Assembly (NCBI GenBank): GCA_903813345.2
Contig: CAIIXF020000003.1
Coordinates: 23,203,248-23,267,247, forward strand
Length of the DNA: 64,000 nt
Direction of reading: 5' to 3'
Origin: Owenia fusiformis
Lineage: Eukaryota; Annelida; Polychaeta; Sabellida; Oweniidae
The notes under the pieces are model-generated. The model was not told the origin of the DNA. It did no database searches and saw only the letters and a program-made list of their open reading frames with translations. Shown piece after piece: positions 23,401-35,400 of this stretch; the first letter of the stretch is position 1, and every line of letters begins with the position of its first letter. The position numbers were made by a program, and so were the translations under genes.

Positions 23401-26400
23401 ATTTCTGCGGCCAGTAGCTTTTCTACGCTCGCCGCAGAATTTCTGCGCTCTCATACTTTTGCAGTCACATTTCCCACGGCAGCCGCACGGTGAACTTCAA
23501 ATTTCTATTGATAAATAATAGTTTTTTTCATTTTATTTACATCAGGACAATTTATAAATGTTATTCAAAGTGCTAGGATGTAATATCAAATGAAAAGTGA
23601 TCGTGAAACATTGACAGATAATGATTCAATCTTGTTGAGCCAGTTGATTTCTACGGGGACCTCAGAAATGAACAAATATTATAACTCCGAGTTATCATTT
23701 CTACGGCGACCCTGCGGCCTGTAAAAATCTGCATACGCCGTACGGAGGCCGCAAGGCGAGCGTAGTTTTTCTACGCTCGCCGCAGAAATTCACCGATTTA
23801 ATTGTTCTGCGGTCGACTTGCGGCCGCCGTGCGACAAATGTGACTGGGGTGTTACATGTATGTATTATTACTATAATAGACTATTATAGATTATCAATTA
23901 TAACATTAATTATTAGGAAGAATACAAAATCATTTACTTTCTCCTGTTTCCTTTGTCAGGACAGCAACGCCTGAATTTGTTATTGCAGTATCTTGTAAGA
24001 AAGTCCGCCACTTTGTTCCTAATGGTTCCCCAGATGGCCTGCCACTGAAGTGCAAGTTATACACAGAGCTCAATAAATGCTATATTGATATCAACTTTAG
24101 CATTTGGGACATTTAGGACCTCTGATATATTATATCCTTTGAAGCCATTATTGTAGCTGATAAAAGATATAATTGTTCATCATGATAAACCATGACAACT
24201 CATTTCTTCTCAGCCCTGAGATGTTTCAGTTAAAACAGAAGGATGCTGTATCAAAATGATAACTGTTTAGAGCAAAAGACTTTAATAAATATTCATAATA
24301 TTAAATATCAAGCTATTTTTACAAATGATACAGTGATTGGGATAGTGTTTTCACAACAAAACAACTTACTAAACCAGCACTAGCTGTGGCAGTGAGCTGA
24401 ACTCCTCTACTGGCTTCATTCCTAGAATCTGTCAGAGAGATTATTTATTAAAATTATTTAATATGAAATAGTGACAAAGGCAATGGTGCAAAGGCTGCCA
24501 CTATAGCCTGAAACTGGGTAAGGTGAAATGTCATTATTGCTCTGTTTTAAAGCAGGTTTAATGTTTCTGTCCCTCAATTATTGTGTATTTTTGGTTTGAA
24601 GTAGGAAAGCCTTACGGTGAAATGTACTTACGTTGACAGCGTCTTCCGTACCAAGAATTTGTACATTGACATCGGCACTGGGATTGAGATTCTACAGCCA
24701 CACCTCCATTTTGACACTGGAAGCTTTCACAAGGATCCATCTTTTCAGTTGTTGTTACTTTTGTTGGCCTTTTTGTTGTTGTGGGCTTTTTTGTTGTGGT
24801 GGTAGTGGGTTTTTTCGTTGTTGTTGTGGGCTTTTTAGTGGTGGTAGTGGGTTTTTTCGTTGTTGTTGTGGGCTTTTTAGTGGTGGTGGTGGGCTTTTTA
24901 GTAGTGGTGGTGGGCTTTTTCGTTGTTGTTGTGGGCTTTTTCGTAGTGGTGGTGGGCTTTTTTGTTGTTGTTGTGGGCTTTTCCGTTGTTTTAGGACACA
25001 CATTAGTTCCGTCACCAGTTGCACCAACTATACAAAACAAACTTCACTCGTATATACATTGTTTTAGTCATGCATAAAGAAGTTCAGCAAAGGACCATGC
25101 CATGGTATATCTTTTAGTGTAAAAACTAAATAAAAACATTGATTAAGGGAGACACCATACCACATCTTCCGCAGTGAGCTGCACAATTTTTCGTCATAAA
25201 GGCGTAGAAATCATCACATGCATTAGCTCCATAACCATTGCAGTTCTCGTTGACATCAACACATGCATCTAAATCAAAACACAAAACAGCTGCAAATATT
25301 TTTTTTTAAATTATTGTACAGGGTGGGCCGAACAATGAATCCACCTTCATATTCAAGCCCTTTTTAATTCTTCCATTACTTGTGTATGATGATAAATCAC
25401 TGGGTAGATAATTCAATTTCCAATGAAGTGACATGTATGATAGAGAGAATAGATCAAAGGTGTTGACTTTACACAATGTTTTTACCATGGGGGTATTTCA
25501 TTGACGAACAATGAGGTTTTGGTGCAATATCACACCATATACTTACACCATATACTTACACCATATACTTACACCATATACTTACACCATATACTTACAC
25601 CATATACTTATACCATATACTTACACAATATCATTCTTTAATAATACAAGAATGTCTGATCAAGTGGCGCATGTCTTAAGTTGTCATCTTCTATTTCAAA
25701 CTATTCAATTTAAACAGATACAAATGGACACAGTGTTCTCCAGCAGACATAGCTAGACATAGCTAGACATAAGCAATACTTCAAATTAAATAGTACTGAT
25801 TTTTACTGGCCTACCCCATATGCACTGTAATTGTAATTTCCCATTTATTTCTTAGTGTTCACACTTTGTTCCAAATTTTCAATTATATACAGGCTGTGAA
25901 AATAAAACATAGAAAGATACAGCCCTGCGCAAGCTAGATCAGATATACCTCACATTACCTTGGCAACTGTTTCCCCACCATCCAGCAGGACAACTGCAGC
26001 TGCATTCATTAGTAACCGTGCCACAATTAGCACACTCTTTCCCACAGGCTGTAATGTTATAATGCAAGATTTAACATAATACCTATCTTCCAAGTAAAAT
26101 CCAGGCCTACAAATATCAGCAATGTTGTATGGAAAAGTCAGAAGGAACGAGGTATCTGGAGCTCTGGGATTGGAGAATGACAGAATGAGAATGATGTTAG
26201 ACATAAAATAAAATGCACAAAATCTAACAAATAGAAATAAATCAATAAGGGAAATACATAAAGAACAAATAGAAAAACTCAAAGACTTAGAAAAATACAG
26301 GTAAACGAAAAAATAGACAACAAACAAAAAGAAATAAGATAAGTGTGCAGAGAAAAATATGAATATAAAAGGAACAAATGAACCTTACTCATATTACAAT

Positions 26401-29400
26401 TGTAGTAACCATAGTATGTGCCAAATCGCTTCCAAAGTGGCTTAGTTAGTCTAAACCGATGTTGAGGTAGATTACTAAGAAGCGGCCCAAAGGCATTATA
26501 GTTTGGTTCATTGACTATTCGTTTTCACTTGTCTGCAGTCAAAAAGGTGACACGAAAGGGCTAAACGGCTTGCCCCAAGGTGCAACCGTCAAAAAGATGA
26601 GTTTGAAAAAAATCATTTTTTTCAAATAATAGCAGCGAGGATATAAAATAGGAGGCAAATTTGATATTAATACGTATGATAGTCCATTTAGGTGTGGTCT
26701 TTTTTATTAAAAACAATAACGGTGAAGAATTATATATTTCTGACCTTAAAACGCCATTTTAATGCAAAAGTCACCTTTGTTAATAATAATATTCCTATTT
26801 TACCTATTCAATGTTTTATAAGTATTACAATTACCATTATATTAGTTTTTGGCAAAGTAAATAATTAAAGGGCTCACACAAGGATCAACTTTATTTACAA
26901 CTTTTCATATCTAGTGATGTTTTGTAAAAATACTACGTTTAACACAATTCTATGTGTTAAATATTAAACAAAATAATGATAATGTATTTGTTTTGTTGTT
27001 TCAACTGAAAAATCACAATTCATTGCTCTTGCTCTTAGAGTGGCAGGGCATATACCAGTATGAAAAACCGTCAATACAGTTGATCCTTGTGTGACCCCTA
27101 CAATAATTTACTTTGCCTAAAACTAATATAATGATTATTCGGATATATAAAAATCATTTCATAGGTAAAATAGTAATAAAATGATTGACTTTTGAATAAA
27201 AAGGCATTATAGTTGTTGCAGTAAAATTACCACACCAAAGTGGACTATCTTTACATATTAATATTAAATGGGCCTTCTATTTGCATGTTTTACTGTACCA
27301 TAGCCGTAGCCAGCGGGGGTTCGGTGGGTTCGAACGAACCCCCGGTCAGGATTTCCCAAAATATCATTTTGCGAAAAAATGCATATAACCAGAATCATTA
27401 AATTACTGTGCTATTTGAAAACTACATATATGAGCAGTAAATGAATTGATATTTGTTATGGTGAACACGAGAGCATTATTTTCTTAAAAACATGTCATAG
27501 TGAAGTTACACTTCCCTCAAAACGTTTAGCATGCTTCATCTCGGACAAAATAACCCATCTTGGGCAATGGCTAAATCAGTCCTTTGTAGGAATTTTGTCT
27601 TAAGCCAGTTCTGGTCCAATACGAAGTTATTGAAAGTTATTGAAAACAATGCAGACGTCCCATACTCCGAATGATTTTTACAACATTGGTGAATAAATAT
27701 CTGGAATAGTCGTAATATTGATGAAACACATGTTCTTTCAAATGTGTACATCTCTGTTTTGTTTTATTTCGATTAAAATTTAAAATATTTCTTGGGGCGT
27801 CCCTGGGGCTGGCAAGTCGAAGTCCCCGAAACCAATTAATAATATAAACGTTGTGAAATGAATTATCTAAAAGCGTATCATTTATAAACACAAAGATTTG
27901 TTAAAATTTATTCATTCTTTCATTTGATCAGTATTTCTTTACCCATCACTTTCCAAAGAAAAATCAATCATTGCAAAAAAATGATTTTGTTTTTTTTCAG
28001 ATACACTCCACTCATCTAAGAGATTGTATAGAATTCAAATTGTTATCGTTCCAGTTTACTTGCTCTCCATTTTCATGTTAATGTCATGATATGTTTAGCG
28101 AATATAATAAAAAAAAAACATTGAACAATTATATGGTATTTATCTTCAAATAATGAAGGCCTAATTTGTTATCAAGCCGTCTGAACTTAACAAAATAACA
28201 GTCGCTTTTATTTATATAATTTTATCCACTAAAACGTTGTTATTATCAATTGCGGTTGATCTGCTCTGGGGGACTTACCACTGAGCTCCGATGACGTCCA
28301 AAGAAATATTTTTAACTTTTTAAAACAAAGCATAACCGAGACCCACTTATTTGAATAATATATATTTTCATCAGTAATAGTACGACTATCCCGGATAGTT
28401 TATAAAGCCTTCGTGTAAACGTTGTGAAAAGTTATCATAGAAGAACGATCTTTCGGAGTATAGGGTGTTTGCGTCAATTTCAATAACCTTGCATTTGATC
28501 CGAACTGGCTTCCAACAAATTTACTGAAAAATAATGATAAGCCATTGCATGAGGTGATTTATTTCGTCCTAGATGAAGTAGCTTAAGTTAAAGAATAAAT
28601 TGTGCGAAATAGTTTATATTCCTTGGAAACAAATCATGCTACAGGGTCTTCCAGAAATCATTCGAAATAATAGATTTCAGGATATGTATTCAGTAAAAGA
28701 TTCACCGAAGTATATTTTGATGCAGAAAATTAATTACAAGTTGTCTGACTTTTTTTGCACGTTGCCCGTTTATTTTACTTTGTGAACATTAAAGTTGCAA
28801 AGCTACAAGGTCATTTTTGAAAATCATTTTTACGTCCAGACTTTTCTCCTGTCATTCCTTGTCATGTCTATTTTCTAAATATCACAACAGTGCATACTTT
28901 ATTCCAGGAAAACTAAAGATTTTTTACAAAAATGTAAAAAAGTTGTGAATCTTTTGGGAGATATTGTATTTGATATTGTAAGGAATATATTGGTAGGTCA
29001 ATTATACATGTTGCTTGTAATTTTATCACCCCCTATAGATCAGATTCTGCCTTTAATGAAGGTATTGCAATGAATTATATTTCCCCTCCCAAAATAGTTT
29101 TTTCTTTACAAATTATGCAAATAAGAATTCAAACTTAAAGATGCTTTAATACATAATCCAATGGGGTAGTTAGGATTGCCAAACTTTTGGAGGGAGTGTA
29201 ATTGTACACATTGCATTATTTGAGAAACCCTAATGAAGGGGAGGGGGATTTGTGAATAACATAAAAATAGAACCCCCGGTCACCAAATCCTGGCTACGCC
29301 ACTGCTGTACTTATTTGTAACAAAAGTTTATTGTGATAAAGCAAGCAGTGAATTTGATATTTTTAGCTAGCAGACAGTGATCTAGACGAGGCAACGTCTT

Positions 29401-32400
29401 GTTGTAATAGGTGTAACAGTAATGAGGCAGGAATTACTTTATAAATGAAATGACAAATGACAATTCCAGTGTTGATGGTTTATCTAACAATTAGCCATTT
29501 TGTCCAACATTCTGCTTGGACGTCAAATTAAAAGATGCCGATTTCCATCACATCAAGTTTGATTTGTTCACGGATGTATGTCAGAGTGATACCTGTAGCA
29601 GCTCCTGCACTCATACCTACATTTTGAAACATATGCAGCAATTGTATTTCCAAAAGGTCAGTTTTCAACTTTGTATGTTTCATTTTTGTTCATAAAATGT
29701 GAATTCTAGAAATGTCAAAAATGGAATGGAAAAATATCAATATTTAGTTAGTTGGCTTTTTAAAACACTTGCCCGATGATTTGACCCTTCATAACCAACG
29801 ATAAGGTGACCTGAGGTCAAGATCTGAATGGGTCAAGGTAATTTAAAGGTCAAAGGTCAATATCTAGCAATTTGACGTTTTGAGGCAATTGAGAACAATT
29901 GTGACATTTGGCGACCAATGATGAGGAGACCTGATTTCAAGGTAATTTCTCGGTAGTTGGCTACTGTGGGTCTACAGTAGCATTTGATCACCAATGATAA
30001 AGTGACCTACGGTCAATGTCATTGTTTAGGGTCAAGGTCATCTCAAGGTCATAGATCTAAATCTATCTAAATATTTGGTGTTTTGGGGATGCTGCTTCAC
30101 ATGAGGACCCATGAATATGTGTCCTGAGGTCAAGGTCATTCCTACAAGGTCAATATCTCAGTATTTGGAGTTTTGAGCCCCTGGGGGCTGCTGTGGCCCT
30201 TTGCAACTCATGTTAAGGTGACATGGAGTTAAAGTCAATACCTATGGTTCAAAAACATTATAAGGTATATCTAGGTATTTGGCCTTTAAAGGCACTCAGG
30301 GGACGAAGTAGCCCTTGGTGACCCATTATTAGGCGACTTGAGGTAAAAGTTATTACTGATGGGTTAATGTCAATTCAAGGTCAAAAGTCAATATCTAGGT
30401 ATTTGGATTTATTTTTACGGCCATGTTGGGCTGCTGTGACCCACTCGAACAATAGATTGCTAGTATTATTAAAGATAAACAAGAATATAGCGGGAGGATG
30501 GGAAAATTGTCTAACCACACCTGGGACCTTCTAGTCTAGATTCTGATGCTCTACCACCTGAACTAAACAACCAAGCTTAAAAGATACAATTCCTTAAAAA
30601 GAAATCATGGACCGATATTGTTTTGTTTAGATTAATATGTCAAATCAATTTTCCATTGCAATTCACGTAGTGCAATACACTTTATCAATTGACATTTTAA
30701 AAATAACAGTCGATCATTTCTGTTTTATGATGGTTTGAATAAAATTTGCTGATTTGAAATACAATTTTAACACAGGAGATCGAGGGGTTATACAAATATG
30801 AGGTCATATTGATGACTGCACTCAGTAATCTTCAGTCAAGTTGACGAAGTTTTTCATGAAAGAGTTACCTTCTATTGTGGTTCTGAATTGAATCGGTATA
30901 AGCAGATGTGTTTCCAAAAATGCAAATTTAAAGCAAATTTCGCAGAATTTAGTTATCGATATGTAGAGATAGTCCATTAGGGTATGGTTAAAAACAATAA
31001 TGGTCAAAATCTGGTACATCTGACTGTAAAATGCTTTTTTATTCAAAAGTCAATGATATTATTCTTATTTTACCTATCAAATGATTTTCATATATCCGAA
31101 TAACCATTATATTAGTTTTTGGCAAAGTAAACTATTGTAGGGGTCACACAAGGATCAACTGTATTGACTGATATATGCCCTGCCGCTCTAAGAGCAAGAG
31201 CAATGAATTGTGATTTTTCAGTTGAAACAACAAAACAAACACATTATCATTATTTTGTTTAATATTTAACACATAGAATTGTGTTAAACGTAGTATTTTT
31301 TCAAAACATCACTAGATATGAAAAAGTTGTAAATAAAGTTGATCCTTGTCTGAGCCCTATAATTATTTACTTTGCCAAAAACTAATATAATGGTAATTGT
31401 AATACTTAAAAAACATTGAACAGGTAAAATATGAATATTATTGTTAACAATGGTGACTTTTGCATTAAAATGGTGTTTTAAGGTCAGAAATATATAGTTC
31501 TTCACCATTATTGTTTTTAATAAAAATGACCACACACAAATAGAGTATCAAACATATCAATATTAAAGTTTCCTCCTATTTCGTATACTCGCTGCTATTA
31601 TTTGAAAAAAAGTGATTTTTTCAAACTCATCTTTTTGATGGTCGATCCTTGGGGCAAGCCGTTTAGCCCTTTCGTGTCACCTTTTTTACTGCAGACAAGT
31701 AAAAATGAATAGTCAATGAACCAATCTATAATGACTATGGGTCACTTGATAGTAACCTACCTCAACATCAGTTTATGGGATTTTCTGGAGTTTTGGCGCA
31801 CACTACCAGGCCAATTTACATAATCTTACAATCCGTCATTATTCCATATTCCATTAGAAAGTATCCCTACCCCCAATTTGTAATACACATAGGGAGAATA
31901 TCTTATGTAATAAGAATCATAATTCCTCATAAGATAAGAAAGTATCCCAATACCTATCCTTATGGAAACTGTTTATAGGTAAGAGGATAAAAATCAAATC
32001 TGAGAAATACAAAATCTTGAAGAACAGAAAACCTAAAATATTGATTGTACTTACTACATTGTGAGGTAATGCCTTCAGCAAAGCAATCTCCTAAAAGTAT
32101 ATAATATTTGTTAATTTGTTAATATAATATATTCAATTTGTGAATCCTCAATCACTAACTAAATAGTATGGTTCACTTCTAAATATGTATCATGTTTAAA
32201 TAACTATTTGCGATTAATTTTGTTAGCTTGTTGTTTTTCAAAACAACATTTTCAAAACGGATATTGGTATAAAAATTGTAGTCAATTTTGCTTTGAATAT
32301 GCAAAACGTTATCAATAAATACATTCAAAATCGATAAGTTCTAATGATGGATCTGACTATAACTTACTAGTATCATTAAAAACTATACCATTAAAAACAA

Positions 32401-35400
32401 TGTATTTTCATAAAAATCTCAAAACATGCCAACAAAAATATACAATAGAGTTATCAAAATTATTGCAGAATCATCAATTGAGCTTTTATGAATATGGTTG
32501 GTTACACAATGCCCCCGTCACAAATTTGATCTCTCACGGCTATGTTTAGCCGTAGCTTCGCGGGATCGAGGAATACCCGTAAAGACATCAGAAACCTTGC
32601 GATCGCCTCAATGCTGCTCTACACGTATCCCTTTTTTACAGGCCGTATGGTTGCCTTGGAATTGTAACACGGAGTTATAACTTTTTTCATTTCTACGTTC
32701 TTCGTTGAAATTAGACACGCAGTAGCCAAGCCATAGCGTCAGACTGGCTCAATGGTCGCGCCGTACGGTATTTCTCAAAACGGTTGCCGCAGGAACGCCC
32801 AGGATGACGGTGTGTCATCACTTCACAAGCTGTACGGTAGCAACTGGTTTCCTCTGCTCACATTTGCTACGACGGTCTTATAATTGCTATTGACCATTGC
32901 TAATGCTAATGGACTGAGTATTTTAGTGTTGAACTTACTACAGAAGCCGTCAAAGCAGAATAGTCCTGGACCGCAATCAGAACACCCCTCTCCAACAGTA
33001 TAAGGCTGACGAGGAAAATTGCCTCTGTAATGAAAAAATGTGACAAATGAATCTACGAAGAACACAATATATGATAAACAGATCATTTCACTGTCGGTTT
33101 ACGATATTGGGATTACCCTTGCTTGATATGATATTCAGTCCAAAAAACAACTCTGTTCTACAAGGGTTGTTCAATATCTTATCCTATAACTATTGAGGTT
33201 TCAGGTACACATATGGTAATGATTTGTTGTATAATATTAATATATTTCATTTACACAAATAAAGTGATTAAAATTGTCGGACTGGGAGATTTATTAAAGA
33301 GGCAATAAGGACTGTAGAGAGAAAATTCGAAAATTTTTATTTTTTCTGAGCTATCAGGTCAATATTTGGCTTAATACCTTCTTTGACATACCTATTTTCA
33401 TAAAATGTATGTATAAACTATCAATTTCAGCATTAAGAAGTGTAAATTCAATTCAAAGCTTCTATAAAGGGAGTCCCACTTATAGATTTTTAAGATCCAC
33501 CATGTTTCAAGAGGAATATCAGCTGAAATAATGTTCATCCAGAGGGTTTCTTTGTAGATAATGAAAATATATGTTAGTCTTGATGAAATATCCAAACCTA
33601 AATATATTTTGACACTTGTCGATGATTGTTGAATGGCCCCCCTGCACTATTTGTAGCACCTTTAAATCATAACACAAAAAATAGGAACAAAGGTAAACAA
33701 GTAGCTTGTTTGAATCCCTATTTAGATCCATCATTAGACCGATAATGAATGATTGATAGTTAAAACACTTAATCATTGGATAAATTAGTTATGTAATGCT
33801 ATGTGTTGGATATGGGATATATCGAAAACCTCCCATATCACAACCCTGTTCCAAGCAATCCATTCCTAATTTCGAATTATACTTTTCGTATTTTATCTAT
33901 ATTTGAACCGAATAAAGATTTAATACTTGTTTTAAATGAGGAAGGTTTGCTTTATACTTTTTTTGAAACCAGCTTCCAATGACTACCACATAAGAAACAT
34001 TTTAATATTCATCAAAAAAACGTCTCATCAAATTCAACTTTGTGTGTGTTTTACATAAAAAGTTAAAAGATAGAAAACTGTACACAGATTAGAAAAAGAT
34101 AAGGAATGATGAGCTATTAAAATAATCTATCTGCGATCGGATTTCAAGAATCTCAGTTAATCATTCGATCATTTTTGTCAGTAAGATGATCATAACGTAT
34201 AGTTACGGTGGGTTGTAGTTGCACACTACTAATGTTGCATCTGACCAAGACCTTCCTTTTTTGCTATCGGTCAGTGTCGGACACAGAGTGGCTCCACATC
34301 CAAGTTTAAAGCTGTCATCCCAAACAATCTTCAAGAATAAACAATTTCTCTGGGTAAAATCAAACGAATTTTGTGAACTACACATACTGTAAATAACGTT
34401 ACATTAAAGGGGAAACAAGGACTGTATAGAGAAAATTCAATTTATTTTTATTTTTTGAGTTATTAGGTCAATATTTGGCTTAACATTTCTTTGACATACC
34501 TATTTTCTTAAAATGTATGGATAAACTCTCAATTTGAACTGATGATCGTTGAATGCCCCCCCCCCCCCCCTGCACTAATTGTTGCACCTTTAAACTTAAT
34601 ATCGAAAGTAAAGAAACCCCTGAAACTTCTGTGAATACACAACAAATCAGATATCAGTGTGTAATGACCACACTTTCCACTTACCCGTGTGTGATGACCA
34701 CACTTTTTCATCTACCTATGTGTAATGACCAAACGTTCCCACCTCCCCGTGTGTGATAATCAAAATCTTTCCCGATCTCACCTCCCCGTCGTGTGTGATA
34801 ATCAAAATCCTTCCCGATCCCATCTCCCCGTGTGTGATAACCACACTCTCACCTGTCCTTGTGTAATTGTATTGTAATTGTATATTTATTTACCTCTTAT
34901 CACTAGCACGCCCGGTGATCGTAAAAAATGGATGGAGGGGGGGATTAGGCGATTTCTGCAAGAAAACTCAACAAATTTGGAAGATTTATTTTTTCAAGAG
35001 AAAATTTACAACTGAATTGCCAAATGAATAGGCGCAGTGCATGGTAAAATATGTTAGGTCATCTAGTATTTTTTTTGAACTGATACCCTTCTATGATATG
35101 AGATCTATTAAAAAAGGCGCATCATCACCAACGTGCAAAAGTCAATGGTTTTGCTATAAATCGGGCAACAATGGTCTTCCAGACCTGTAATAAATAGGTA
35201 TAAGAGACATTATTATCACAATACTAATGACATTGCTCACTTTTTAAAGTTAGTTTCCATGCGTTATACAAAAAATAATCGAAATAAATTGATAGTGGAT
35301 GGAGGGGGGGATTGGATGGAGGGGGGGATCACGTGTATGTAATACATGATAAGACATGCTGCTTGAATTTATTCTTATGACTCCAAATTTTCCCATTTTT

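Larger units (their letters stand above)
26452..31775. mobile_element. 5.3-kb element with about 0.8-kb inverted terminal arms
   Basis: The left arm (about 26452-27262) and right arm (about 30955-31775) are inverted copies over some 800 bp, starting near AACTGATGTTGAGGTAG and including GGTGACACGAAAGGGCTAAA. Each arm is itself a palindrome: within the right arm, GTTGATCCTTG to CCATTATTGTTTTTAA (31340-31520) is repeated in reverse at 30975-31165. The interior holds another transposon (27299-29304), an AGGTCA-rich tandem repeat and a tRNA-like SINE. No transposase gene was seen. Lies in intron 5 of the CAP gene. Target duplications are not evident. Confidence 0.88.

Noticed and set aside
24633-25077. 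Plus-strand Val/Gly/Phe-rich open frames of up to 144 codons
   Set aside because: Antisense of the Thr/Lys/Pro codon repeat in a well-supported exon.
30470-30600. A functional tRNA gene
   Set aside because: The A-box-like part is good but the B box and acceptor stem do not form a proper tRNA; a SINE is more likely.
32500-32830. GC-rich patch as a CpG-island promoter or exon
   Set aside because: No continuous frame matches a family, and its content resembles the GC-rich MITE at 23361; probably a related element without clear ends.
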